DNA from: Lachnospiraceae bacterium
Lineage (GTDB): Bacteria > Bacillota > Clostridia > Lachnospirales > Lachnospiraceae
DNA: 64,000 nucleotides
NCBI GenBank assembly: GCA_017461725.1
Contig: JAFTXG010000020.1
Location: forward strand, 124,001-188,000
Direction: 5' to 3'
The notes under the pieces are model-generated. The model ran no database searches. It saw nothing but the letters and a program-made list of their open reading frames with translations, and was not told where the DNA came from. The position numbers and the translations under genes are program-made. This document shows, in pieces, positions 50,523-59,011 of this stretch. How positions within the stretch are numbered: the stretch's first letter is position 1; each line of letters starts with the position of its first letter.

Positions 50523-53229
50523 TCAACGCATCAATAGGATTCTCATTTTTTATCTTGTTCATGGCATACATCATGGTAATAAATACCACAAAGAACACAC
50601 TGAACACTGCAATCCCGATGGCATGCCATGGAAGATAAAAGTTGGTCATATATGCCATATCCGTGATCCGGAATATCACCCAGGTCATCGCGATGGACAT
50701 GGGAAGGCCCATTATCAGAGACCGCATACCGTAGAGAACACACTCATAATTCAACATCCGCTGCAGTCCCCGGTTGTTCATACCCATGGATTTGAGCATG
50801 GCAAACTCGCGCCTGCGCAGGGACACGTTGGTGGAAATGGTATTAAAGACGTTGGTCACTGCAATCAAGGAGATCAGAATGATAAAACCGTAGGCAAAGA
50901 CGTTGATCACCGTGACGATACTGCGCTCTTCCTCGATCTGCGCCGCGTAATTGATTATATGGCCATTCCAGTCGCCCTGCTTTTCCAGCAGCGCCTTTTC
51001 CGTTTCGCTGTGATCAGACGAAGATACCCGATAAGTCACTGATCCATAGGCGGAAGACTTGGTGTCCTCCATCCTCTCATATACAGAGATCGGGTAAATT
51101 AGCGTGATCTGCCCCATCTCCGACTCCGACAGACAGAACGGCAATTCCGTTGCCGAAGCCCCCACCGGCAGACTGCGAGCCACCACATATCCTCCTGCAG
51201 AGGTTGCCGGTTTGTCCCCCGTCTCTTCGGCTTCATTCCACTGCCATATCCGCAAATCCAGTGCTATCGGATCTTCCGGTGAAGCATCCTTCAGTATCTG
51301 ATTTCTGGTATACTGTTTTGAATCTTCTACATAGGAGGTCTCCATACTGTAACCGATCGCCAGCGGAACCTCCCGGTTCAGAAGCATTTCCACATTGATG
51401 CCCTGCTGCTCGGCAAACGCCAGATACTCACGATCAGACAGGTAGACTACTCCCGTCGAAAACCAATAATTCTCTTCGGACACGATTTCTGCATAGGATT
51501 CACCAAAAACATGGTTAAGATATGCTTCGTATTCCGGCGAAAGAATATCCGGCGAGATAGATATCCGATCTCCGCTCCCCTGGACAAAATACGCCGTCTG
51601 CTCCACTCCTGCCATCGCTTCGATCTCTGCACGACGTTCTTCAGCCTTTTCCACACTCCAGAAATCGTCATAATAGATCGCCATGGACAGATCATAATCT
51701 CCCACAAATGACATCCTTCCTCCGATGGAATCCGTCAGATACATGGTCAGCGCACTGGCTGAGATAAACAGGAAAATACTCATCATCAGGGACACGATGG
51801 TGGCGCGATACCGTTTACGGTCACGCTTAAAGTATTTGGCACCGATCATTCCCTCCACGCCGAACAAACGATAAGTCAGCGGTGATATCCGCACTTCTCT
51901 GGCTCTGACCTTCACATCCGATGACTGGCGGATCGCCTCCATGGGTGTAATTCTGGTAGCTCTCCTGGCCGGGATCCAGGCCGAAAGTCTGATCGTCACA
52001 GCGGCAATCACCAGCGCCGCTGCCACCGAGATCCAGGAAACATGCAGATCCAGCGCCACCTCCATCCCAAGCATATTCTGAATCATATCCCGCAGCAAAT
52101 ACAGTGTCACACCGATTCCCGCGATGCCACAGATAATCCCCAGGGGGACACCGATCACACCAACGATCATTGCCTCAAACAGCACAGCAGCTTTCAGCTG
52201 CTTTCGGGTAGCGCCCAGAGACGCCAGCAATCCGTACTGTCTGGTGCGCTCGCTGACCGAAATAGCAAAGGCATTGTAGATCAGTGAGATGGAGCCAAAC
52301 ATAATGATCCCGATGACGATCAGCGCAAACCCGTAAATCATCTGGCCATATCCAGAGTCTCCCAGGAAGCCTGAGTACCGCAGGACCGACTGATTTATCT
52401 CCATATCCAAACCATACTCATATTGAAGCTCTGTGAGTCTGGAGGGATTCCTCGTCTTAATGTATACGGAATATCCCAGAGTATCTTCTGTATTCGATTC
52501 CTCGCCCTCAGAAATTGCTTTATCAATATATGTTCTGTCCCCCGCAGCGCTGTCTTCGCCTATGACTTCTCCCTTCACCGTCAATACGGTATACCCCGGT
52601 GCGGTAAAGTTCTCAAATCCCGGACGCTCATAAAAACCCACCACCGTATAGTTCTTTACTTCTCTACCGACAATCGACTCCAGCGGCTGTTCCTTCTCGT
52701 TACATAAAAAGGCTGTATTCTGAAACAGAAGCACTCCATCACTGCCGACCCGATCACCCACATTCAACGTGATCTCCTGTCCCAGTTCAAGCTCCACGCC
52801 GCCGTTGGCCGCAACATGGTTGGGGATCAGTACCTCACCGTCCTTTTCGGGAAGCCTTCCCGATGTCAGATGGACAGGCATCTTCCCCACAAATTCACTG
52901 TCCACGCCCAAAAGATACAGATACGGCTTATAGGTATTCACTCCCCCATCCAGATAGGCATATCCCTGAATTTCTGCCGTAAACAACTCAGACACACGCC
53001 GATCCTGCCGTAGCGCTTCCACCAGACCAGCCGACACATGTTCGCTGCTCCCGTAATAATCGCCATTCCCGTAGATGGCCTGATCAAGCATCATCTGCTG
53101 AAGGCTGGACGCAAAGGTGGTCACCGCACAGATCATGCTGGCAGACAACACGATACCCACAATCGTCACCAGCGTCCGTGTCCTGTTTTTTAACAGCTGC
53201 TTCACCGTCAATTTCCGAAATATGTTCAT
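50506..53229 (-). CDS. FtsX/MacB-family ABC transporter permease
   Basis: The 907-residue protein has an N-terminal transmembrane segment (RTRTLVTIVGIVLSASMICAV), a large extracytoplasmic domain, a first FtsX domain with three segments near 290-420, then a duplicate half with transmembrane segment near 480, a second external domain and a C-terminal FtsX domain near 770-900. It resembles antimicrobial-peptide or lipoprotein-type exporters rather than an importer. It overlaps the ATPase gene by four bases (ATGA). The partner two-component system upstream suggests envelope-stress or peptide resistance (inferred). Confidence 0.9.
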   Translation of the reverse strand: MNIFRKLTVKQLLKNRTRTLVTIVGIVLSASMICAVTTFASSLQQMMLDQAIYGNGDYYGSSEHVSAGLVEALRQDRRVSELFTAEIQGYAYLDGGVNTYKPYLYLLGVDSEFVGKMPVHLTSGRLPEKDGEVLIPNHVAANGGVELELGQEITLNVGDRVGSDGVLLFQNTAFLCNEKEQPLESIVGREVKNYTVVGFYERPGFENFTAPGYTVLTVKGEVIGEDSAAGDRTYIDKAISEGEESNTEDTLGYSVYIKTRNPSRLTELQYEYGLDMEINQSVLRYSGFLGDSGYGQMIYGFALIVIGIIMFGSISLIYNAFAISVSERTRQYGLLASLGATRKQLKAAVLFEAMIVGVIGVPLGIICGIAGIGVTLYLLRDMIQNMLGMEVALDLHVSWISVAAALVIAAVTIRLSAWIPARRATRITPMEAIRQSSDVKVRAREVRISPLTYRLFGVEGMIGAKYFKRDRKRYRATIVSLMMSIFLFISASALTMYLTDSIGGRMSFVGDYDLSMAIYYDDFWSVEKAEERRAEIEAMAGVEQTAYFVQGSGDRISISPDILSPEYEAYLNHVFGESYAEIVSEENYWFSTGVVYLSDREYLAFAEQQGINVEMLLNREVPLAIGYSMETSYVEDSKQYTRNQILKDASPEDPIALDLRIWQWNEAEETGDKPATSAGGYVVARSLPVGASATELPFCLSESEMGQITLIYPISVYERMEDTKSSAYGSVTYRVSSSDHSETEKALLEKQGDWNGHIINYAAQIEEERSIVTVINVFAYGFIILISLIAVTNVFNTISTNVSLRRREFAMLKSMGMNNRGLQRMLNYECVLYGMRSLIMGLPMSIAMTWVIFRITDMAYMTNFYLPWHAIGIAVFSVFFVVFITMMYAMNKIKNENPIDALKSELA

Positions 53230-53909
53230 GGTCTGATCACCTCGTCGCGGATGATCTTTCCGTCCTCGATGGCGATGACTCTGTCCGCCTGCAGTGCAAT
53301 GGACTCATCATGGGTGATCATCAGTAAAGTCTGATTGTACTTACGGTTGGACAGCTTCAACAGCTCCACGATCTCCTGACTGTTCTTTGAGTCCAGATTT
53401 CCGGTGGGCTCATCCGCCAGTACCACCGCGGGCGCATTCATCAGCGCTCTGCCGATGGACACCCTCTGCTGCTGACCGCCGGACAGCTGATTAGGCAGGT
53501 GTTTCTCCCTTCCCTCCAGCCCGAGGGTTTTCAGCAGTTCTTTCAGTCTCTCCTGATTGATCTTTCTGCCGTCCATCAACACAGGCAGTGTCATATTCTC
53601 CGTCACATTCAGCACCGGGATCAGATTGTAGAACTGATAGATCAGCCCAACCTCTCTCCTCCGGAAAATGGCCAACTGTTCATCGTTTCCGGAGTACACG
53701 TCCTTTCCGTCCACATACACCTTGCCGGAAGTAGGTCTGTCCACACCGCCCAAAATGTGCAGAAGCGTGGACTTACCGGAACCGGACGGTCCGATGATTG
53801 CCACAAATTCACCCCGGTTTACCGTAAAAGATACACCATCCAGTGCCTTGACCAGGTTATCATCTTTACCATACTGCTTCACTAAGTTTTCCACACGCAG
53901 TAATTCCAT
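53226..53909 (-). CDS. ABC transporter ATP-binding protein (MacB/LolD-type)
   Basis: The 227-residue ATPase has Walker A GPSGSGKST, signature LSGGQQQRVSIGRAL, Walker B VVLADEPTGNLD and the H-loop ITHDE. The VEALDGVSF-like N-terminal order is standard for this class. It drives the FtsX-type permease encoded downstream, whose start overlaps its stop codon. Promoter at 54032-54037 with adjacent response-regulator-like repeats. Confidence 0.96.
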   Translation of the reverse strand: MELLRVENLVKQYGKDDNLVKALDGVSFTVNRGEFVAIIGPSGSGKSTLLHILGGVDRPTSGKVYVDGKDVYSGNDEQLAIFRRREVGLIYQFYNLIPVLNVTENMTLPVLMDGRKINQERLKELLKTLGLEGREKHLPNQLSGGQQQRVSIGRALMNAPAVVLADEPTGNLDSKNSQEIVELLKLSNRKYNQTLLMITHDESIALQADRVIAIEDGKIIRDEVIRP

Positions 53910-53994
53910 CTCATATCCCCCTTTATCTTTCTTCAGCCATTCGACAAAAACATATAACTCCTTATGCTCTTACACGAAATGACCAGCGATGACA

Positions 53995-54023
53995 ACAGCG
54001 GGAGACATACCTGCTCCCGCTGT
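53995..54023 (-). promoter_or_regulatory. hairpin at the predicted 5' end of the ABC transporter mRNA
   Basis: A perfect 10-bp stem, ACAGCGGGAG with CTCCCGCTGT, encloses a 9-base loop. The TATACT box at 54032-54037 places transcription start near 54025, so the hairpin would begin two or three bases from the mRNA 5' end, where it could stabilise the message. It lacks a T-tract, so a terminator for the kinase gene is less likely. Confidence 0.5.
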
Positions 54024-54031
54024 CCATTTAC

Positions 54032-54085
54032 AGTATATCCGCGACAGATGACACTGCCGTGACTTGATTGTGACAAAATCGTCAC
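54032..54085 (-). promoter_or_regulatory. response-regulator-type direct repeats at the ABC transporter promoter
   Basis: On the minus strand GTCAY occurs at 54048-54052, 54059-54063 and 54070-54074, exactly 11 bases apart, and an inverted copy lies at 54081-54085. The -10 box TATACT is at 54032-54037 and there is no good -35 box. Eleven-base spacing in tandem is typical of OmpR/PhoB-family binding sites. Confidence 0.6.
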
Positions 54086-54086
54086 A

Positions 54087-55091
54087 TTACACTGTACTCT
54101 TATAAAATCGAATGGTAAATACGGCGCCGCCGTTCCGGTGATTTTCTGCTTTCACTGTGCCGTTCTGACCAATGATGATCGTTCTCGCCAGTGCCAGACC
54201 GATACCAAATCCAAGCCCGGAATCCTTTCCCTTGTAAAACCGTTCAAACAGATGAGGAATATCCTCAGCTGATATTCCCGGTCCGTTATCACTGATCAAT
54301 ATCTCTGTAAATACGGCATTTTCCGTGGACTGCACCCGGATCCTTCCGCCCACCGGCGTATGTTCCACACAGTTTTTCAAAATATTTCCAACCGCTTCCA
54401 CTGACCAGGATAAATCCCCAATAAATTGCTCATCCCCACTCATCTGAAGCACCAGTTCTTGCTCCCGCAGTTCCATGGGAATGACAAAAGGCGCTGCTGC
54501 CTGATCGATCAGTTCCCTCACAGAAACGGCATTTTTCTCCAAATTCACCGTTCCGGCATCAAACCTGGACAGTTTAAGCAGCGCGGTGATCAGCCAGTCC
54601 ACCCGGTCCAGCATGGATCTAAGCTCACTGACCAGTCTTTTCCGCTCCCTCTCGGAAAGACTGCCATCCGACAATCGGGTCACCATCAGATTGATCGAAG
54701 TCAAGGGTGTTTTCAGCTGATGGGAAATATCTGCCAACGAATCTGCCAGACTGACCTTCTCCTTCTGCAGCAGCTCAGCCTGACTGCACAGCCGAATGGT
54801 CATCTTATTTAGTTCATTCTCCAGAATCGCCAGCTCTCCCTCGGCATATGTGCTGAGGTCAATATTTCTCATCCCGTGAAGGACGGCATCGATCTGATCG
54901 GAGAGTCTTTGGAGCCGTCTGCTGCGAATGAAGCTTTCCGCGATCATCAGTGCGGTAAACAGTATGCAAATGCACAGCAGAACCAGCCCCACATCACCGC
55001 CAAACCGATAACCGCCAAATACGGTGATCATTACTGTTAATACTATATAGGAAATAAATTTTATCTTTTGTTCCGGATTTCGCCACATCAT
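54087..55091 (-). CDS. sensor histidine kinase with a short sensor region
   Basis: The 334-residue kinase has two transmembrane segments near 13-28 and 31-50 with almost no external loop, so it probably senses within the membrane or through the transporter. Then come a HAMP-like linker, DHp domain (ADISHQLKTPLTSINLM, phospho-His near 134) and an ATPase domain with NILKNCVEH, DNGPGI and GFGIGLALA. It overlaps the response regulator gene by four bases. The pairing with an FtsX-type ABC transporter fits the antimicrobial-peptide-sensing kinase group. Confidence 0.93.
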   Translation of the reverse strand: MMWRNPEQKIKFISYIVLTVMITVFGGYRFGGDVGLVLLCICILFTALMIAESFIRSRRLQRLSDQIDAVLHGMRNIDLSTYAEGELAILENELNKMTIRLCSQAELLQKEKVSLADSLADISHQLKTPLTSINLMVTRLSDGSLSERERKRLVSELRSMLDRVDWLITALLKLSRFDAGTVNLEKNAVSVRELIDQAAAPFVIPMELREQELVLQMSGDEQFIGDLSWSVEAVGNILKNCVEHTPVGGRIRVQSTENAVFTEILISDNGPGISAEDIPHLFERFYKGKDSGLGFGIGLALARTIIIGQNGTVKAENHRNGGAVFTIRFYKSTV

Positions 55092-55762
55092 CCCACTCGA
55101 TACCCCAGTCCCCTCACCGTCCGTATGATCGTCGGCTCCTGAGGGTCATCCTCGATTTTGTCCCGAAGCCGCTTGATGTACACCGTCAGCGTGTTGTCAT
55201 TGACATAATCGCCGGCCACATCCCATATCTCCTCCAGAAGACGCTCTCTGGTCAGCACCGCGCCTTTGTTACCAAGCAGCACCAAAAGCAAACGATACTC
55301 CAGCGCTGACAAAAAAATTTCTTTTCCATATTTTGTCACCACTGCTCGTTCCGTATCCACTCTCACGCCGCCAATTTCCAGCACCGATTTGCTTTTTCCG
55401 CACCTGCGGAGCACACTCCGAATCCGGGAGACCAGCTCTCTGGGGCGAAACGGCTTCGCAAGATAGTCATCAGCACCCATATCCAAGCCGGTGACCGTAC
55501 TGTATTCATCGGAAGAGGCGGTGAGAAACATCACCGCCATATCTGTGTTTGCCTTAATCGCAGAGCAGACCGCGAAACCATTGCCGTCAGGCAATGATAC
55601 GTCCAGAAGAGCCAGATCATAGCTTCCCGAAGTCATTTTCTCCAGCGCTTCCCTCTGTGTTCCGGCGGTCTCCACAGAAAAACCTTCGTTCTGAAGAAAT
55701 GGCACCAGATTATCCAGGATCGCTCTGTCATCTTCAACCAGTAAAAGATTTATTTTATTCAC
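55088..55762 (-). CDS. OmpR/PhoB-family response regulator
   Basis: The 224-residue protein has a receiver domain (acidic pair DD11-12, phospho-acceptor Asp54 in ALLDVSLPDG, Lys in YLAKPFRPREL) and an OmpR-type winged helix (LSALEYRLLLVLLGNKGAVLTRERLLEEIWDVAGDYVNDNTLTVYIKRLRDKIEDDPQEPTIIRTVRGLGYRV). It likely binds the 11-base-spaced repeats before the ABC genes. A TATAAT box lies at 55818-55823. The gap 55763-56011 otherwise shows only that promoter and an unlikely short open frame. Confidence 0.95.
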   Translation of the reverse strand: MNKINLLLVEDDRAILDNLVPFLQNEGFSVETAGTQREALEKMTSGSYDLALLDVSLPDGNGFAVCSAIKANTDMAVMFLTASSDEYSTVTGLDMGADDYLAKPFRPRELVSRIRSVLRRCGKSKSVLEIGGVRVDTERAVVTKYGKEIFLSALEYRLLLVLLGNKGAVLTRERLLEEIWDVAGDYVNDNTLTVYIKRLRDKIEDDPQEPTIIRTVRGLGYRVG

Positions 55763-56011
55763 GATTATTCTTCATTTCCTCGTTATATATCTCGTCTTTT
55801 GCCATGCTCTCTGTCCCATTATACAATACTACAAAATGCTGCATTTGTTCGAGCCCATGTCGTATTTCAGTATAGCATGGGTTGATCATTCGTACAAGAG
55901 TCAAAATCCCTTTCATCGGTTTGGAATATGCCATGAAGCCGGCAATGCTTTTCGTTCCTGCCGATGCTTTGTATGGAAGAGAGAATCGATCAATGCTCAA
56001 TTCAAGCAGAG

Positions 56012-56043
56012 AAAAACAGGAAGCGCACCACAACGCTTCCTGT
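56012..56043 (-). terminator. intrinsic terminator after folD
   Basis: A 10-bp perfect stem (56016-56025 with 56034-56043) with an 8-base loop is followed by TTTTCTC on the minus strand, 30 bases after the folD stop. It appears to end the Wood-Ljungdahl operon. Confidence 0.9.
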
Positions 56044-56072
56044 TCTCCATTCTATTTGATCATATTCAAAAA

Positions 56073-56954
56073 TTATTTCAGGGTTCTTGCTGCTGCCTCT
56101 ACCACATGGCCAACCAGTACGGAGGTGGTAACTGCACCAACGCCGCCGGGTACGGGAGTGATAGCGTCAACAATAGGCTCAACCTCAGCAAACTTAGCAT
56201 CGCCTGCGATGCCGCCCTTGCCGCCGCGAGCGTTGATCTTGTTCTCATCCCAGTTGATGGAAACATCGATCACCACCTGGCCGGGGCGAACAAAATCTGC
56301 GGTCAAGCTGTTCAGTACACCTGCTGCGGACACTACGATGTCTGCACCCTTGCAGATCTCAGCGGTGTTCACGGTGCGGGTGTGGCAAACGGTAACGGTA
56401 GCGTTCTTGCCCATGAGCATGATCGCTGCGGGCTTGCCAACGACAAGGCTGCGGCCGATAACAACTGCATTCTTACCCTTGCAGTCGATGTTGTAGTAGT
56501 CAAGGATCTCCATACATGCGGAGGGAGTACAGGGAGGGAAACCAAGCTCCTTGCCGGTAAATACGCCTGCCATAGAGCCGTCGGTCATACCGTCAACATC
56601 CTTCGCGGGATCAAGAGCGTTCTCGATCTCGTTCTGGTCTGCCTTCAGATGCTTGGGCAGAGGTCTGAACATCAGAACACCGTGGATGGTGTTATCCTTG
56701 TTTACATCATCGATAACCTTCAGAAGCTCTTCCTTGGTCACATCCTCGGGGAGAACGATCTTCTTAACTTCTACGCCCAGGTCCTCACAGCGCTTGGTCG
56801 CACCTTTCTCGTAGGACAGGTCATCGGGACGCTCGCCGACACGAATGATACCCAGAGTGGGGTTAACACCCTTAGTCTTCAGCTCAGCTGCCTGAGCCTT
56901 GATTCTCTCATTTAATGCTGCTGCAACTTCTTTTCCAAGTAACTGCTTTGCCAT
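56073..56954 (-). CDS. folD: methylene-THF dehydrogenase / methenyl-THF cyclohydrolase
   Basis: The 293-residue protein has FolD blocks GIIRVGERPDDLSYEKGATKRCEDLGVEV (with the catalytic Lys of the YxxxK region), VLMFRPLPKHL, PCTPSACMEILDYY, the NADP-binding VVIGRSLVVGKPAAIML and ITPVPGGVGAVTTSVL. It interconverts methylene-, methenyl- and formyl-tetrahydrofolate in the methyl branch of the Wood-Ljungdahl pathway. The ATG at 56954 follows GGAG. It is last in the cluster, followed by a terminator. Confidence 0.96.
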   Translation of the reverse strand: MAKQLLGKEVAAALNERIKAQAAELKTKGVNPTLGIIRVGERPDDLSYEKGATKRCEDLGVEVKKIVLPEDVTKEELLKVIDDVNKDNTIHGVLMFRPLPKHLKADQNEIENALDPAKDVDGMTDGSMAGVFTGKELGFPPCTPSACMEILDYYNIDCKGKNAVVIGRSLVVGKPAAIMLMGKNATVTVCHTRTVNTAEICKGADIVVSAAGVLNSLTADFVRPGQVVIDVSINWDENKINARGGKGGIAGDAKFAEVEPIVDAITPVPGGVGAVTTSVLVGHVVEAAARTLK

Positions 56955-57002
56955 TATTTTCTCCATTCTGCCGCCAAGTCAGCGGCTCTTTAATTATGTA
57001 TC

Positions 57003-57157
57003 GTGAAACTGGCTGCTTCGTTTCTTCGAAACTCTCGCATCCGTCCGTATTCGCAGCTCCGGGCAAATGCCCTTCACTGCTCAGACGGTACGCTCGTCAG
57101 ATATCTGCAACAGTCCATGCTAGCATGACGTTGCATCTGCCTGACTCGCTGTTTCAC
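57003..57157 (-). repeat. structured intergenic element, copy A (fchA-folD)
   Basis: This 155-base block is closed by a terminal stem GTGAAAC/GTTTCAC, with inner pairs GTCAG/CTGAC and TGCAAC/GTTGCA around CATGC-TA-GCATG. The 3' end reads CGAAGCAGCCAGTTTC. It aligns over its full length with copy B (61804-61962), and stem positions that differ remain paired. It starts two bases after the fchA stop codon. Confidence 0.8.
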
Positions 57158-57158
57158 A

Positions 57159-57788
57159 TCAGTTCAGACGGCCGCGAACCTGAGCGAATACCTCGTCAGC
57201 CAGCACGGTGTACTTATCCAGCATAGCCTCAGCCTTTGCATTCAGCTCCTCTGCGTACTCTCTGTTCTTCATGGACTTGGTGTTGATGAACACGTTAAGG
57301 CTTGCACCCTGCAGCGCTGCCTTACAGAAGATAACGCCTACACCGGCATCACTGATCGCCAGTGCGGAACCCTTTGCCGCGAACTCCACGATCACATCAA
57401 TGGCCTCACAGCACTTCTCCATGATCTCCATGGGAACGGAGCAAGCTTCCTTCAGCACGATCTCCATCACGCGTGCCTTCTCAGCCTTCTCTTCCTCGGT
57501 CTCTCTGGGCATACCGTATGCCTTGGAGAGGGGCTCGAAAACCTCAGCATCGCGCTCGATCAGGCGCAGAAACTCTGCCTGCAGCTTGTCGCACTTTGCC
57601 TTCAGCTCCCACATCTCAGCCTCAACATCAGCGTATTTCTTCTTGCCAACGGTAAGGCTTCCTACCATGTTTCCAAGTGCAGTACCAACTGCGCCAACCA
57701 GTGCAGATGCACCGCCGCCGCCGGGTACGGGAGCCTTGGAAGCCAGAACAGTTACAAACTCGTCACACTGTACAGTTGAAAATCCCAT
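57159..57788 (-). CDS. fchA: cyclodeaminase/cyclohydrolase family protein (methenyl-THF cyclohydrolase)
   Basis: The 209-residue helical protein has the FTCD_C signature VPGGGGASALVGAVGTALGNMVGSLTVGKKKY and GSALAISDAGVGVIFCKAALQGASLNVFINTKSM. In acetogens this protein acts as methenyltetrahydrofolate cyclohydrolase. It lies in the acs cluster before folD, so both proteins may share the cyclohydrolase step. AGGAGG precedes the ATG. Confidence 0.92.
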   Translation of the reverse strand: MGFSTVQCDEFVTVLASKAPVPGGGGASALVGAVGTALGNMVGSLTVGKKKYADVEAEMWELKAKCDKLQAEFLRLIERDAEVFEPLSKAYGMPRETEEEKAEKARVMEIVLKEACSVPMEIMEKCCEAIDVIVEFAAKGSALAISDAGVGVIFCKAALQGASLNVFINTKSMKNREYAEELNAKAEAMLDKYTVLADEVFAQVRGRLN

Positions 57789-57841
57789 TTCGTCCTCCTT
57801 TTCTCCGAGGTTGTGGAAAGCGTATATCGTAGGCGGCTGTC

Positions 57842-57958
57842 CAAAAGGTTCTCTGTCTCAGGTTGACCCGAACTTGACCCTACTCCCCCGCGGGCGTTAC
57901 CGCGGGCTGAGCTTAACGGGACAATCGGGAATCAACCTTCGCACGAGAATCCTTTTGT
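57842..57958. repeat. nested palindromic element F (DUF3786-fchA)
   Basis: Three nested inverted repeats share one axis: CAAAAGG-TTCTC / GAGAAT-CCTTTTG outside, GGTTGA/TCAACC in the middle and CCCGCGG/CCGCGGG around a 6-base loop inside. Flanking sequence to 58090 contains more small hairpins (AGCTA near 58025 and 58070). It fills the 329-base gap 57789-58117. The minus strand shares blocks with element G (CAGCCCGC near its centre; GAGAGTT then CGCTG and CGAG), suggesting a second dispersed family. Confidence 0.65.
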
Positions 57959-58117
57959 CCATCTCGCCAGCGACACATGAACTCTCCGATTCACAACCTT
58001 CGGAAGCAAAATTTATACTACTTTAGCTAAGCTCGCTTCGCTCGCCGAAAAGCTACTTGCCATTCCTTCCGGTAAACGATAGCTTTGCTTTTGATGCATT
58101 TGAATCTCTTGGTTGCG

Positions 58118-58759
58118 TTATCTTCCCAACGCTTTCATGGCGTTGATGGAGATGTCACAGGCCACACACAGATCCTCCGCTTCACACGCCGCAACGAAGT
58201 TGTCGGAGAACAGTATCTGCGCGGAAGGCGGGAACTCGTCGTCACCCTCCCACAGGATGAAGCGTATGGACAGATTGCCCAGAATGTTCAGCTCATAGGA
58301 CACATCGCCGAGGGTCAGTTTCTCGCCGGCTAATTTCTCACAAGCCAGCTCGAACTTATCCAGCTTGAAGCCGAATCCGTAAGCCAGTCTGGTGATGCAG
58401 CGGCCGGTGAACTGACGGATGTACACCTCACCCCAGGGCATCTCGCCGTAGGTGATGTATCTTCCGGTGGCCATAGTCTTATGTCCGCGAATCAGATAGC
58501 GCAAAACAAAGATCCGTGCCCCGAAGCTTTCGCGGTCGGCCAGAGGCGCATAGCCCTCTTCCAGGCTGGCCACTGCGAAATCCGGGAAATGAATCTCGTA
58601 CCGCTGATTCAGAAGCTCTACGGTGAACACCTGACGCTCCGCATCATAGGGAATACCGGTGCGCTCGGAAGCCTCCACCGGATCGATCCCCGCAAACTCG
58701 TTCAGATAGTGCTCGTAGGGAACTCTGTCTTTCTGATTGTCTTCATAAGGCAAACTCAT
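58118..58759 (-). CDS. DUF3786 domain protein associated with the CODH/ACS cluster
   Basis: The 213-residue protein has the DUF3786 layout: MSLPYEDNQKDRVPYEHYLNEFAGIDP, ISDFAVASLE-like region and IRFILWEGDDEFPPSAQILFSDNFVAACEAEDL. DUF3786 genes commonly occur with acetyl-CoA synthase genes in acetogens and methanogens. Function not established; cobalamin or methyl transfer accessory roles have been suggested by context. It lies between acsV and fchA. The ATG at 58759 follows AGAGG. Confidence 0.85.
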   Translation of the reverse strand: MSLPYEDNQKDRVPYEHYLNEFAGIDPVEASERTGIPYDAERQVFTVELLNQRYEIHFPDFAVASLEEGYAPLADRESFGARIFVLRYLIRGHKTMATGRYITYGEMPWGEVYIRQFTGRCITRLAYGFGFKLDKFELACEKLAGEKLTLGDVSYELNILGNLSIRFILWEGDDEFPPSAQILFSDNFVAACEAEDLCVACDISINAMKALGR

Positions 58760-58939
58760 GTTGTGAAACCTCTTTCTGTTTTTTATTGCCCGTTGGTAAT
58801 TGACCAAAATGTTCGCTGTCTATGCACAAGAATCATTTTAGCCGATTTGCCAACTACATATAAATCGTTCTGATTTTATGTATCTCACGTCCACCACACA
58901 AACGTGGTTCACACGCATTCACATTATACATCCGACTTC

Positions 58940-58979
58940 AAATCCGACTGCCCATGAGTAAGCTCACGGCCGTCGATTT
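58940..58979 (-). repeat. small structured element H (acsV-DUF3786), possible family member
   Basis: On the minus strand AAATC-GAC pairs with GTCGGATTT, and inside GCC and TGAG segments pair with GGC and CTCA. The 3' half contains GGCAGTCGGATTT, loosely like the GCARYCAGYTTTC motif of elements A-E. It lies in the 252-base gap 58760-59011, which otherwise shows nothing clear. Confidence 0.35.
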
Positions 58980-59011
58980 TCATCATCTATCCTTCGGCTT
59001 CGCCGTGCACC

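Noticed and set aside
55755-56033. 92-codon open frame upstream of the response regulator
   Set aside because: It spans the folD terminator and the TATAAT box of the regulator promoter. A shorter start at 55916 lacks a ribosome site.
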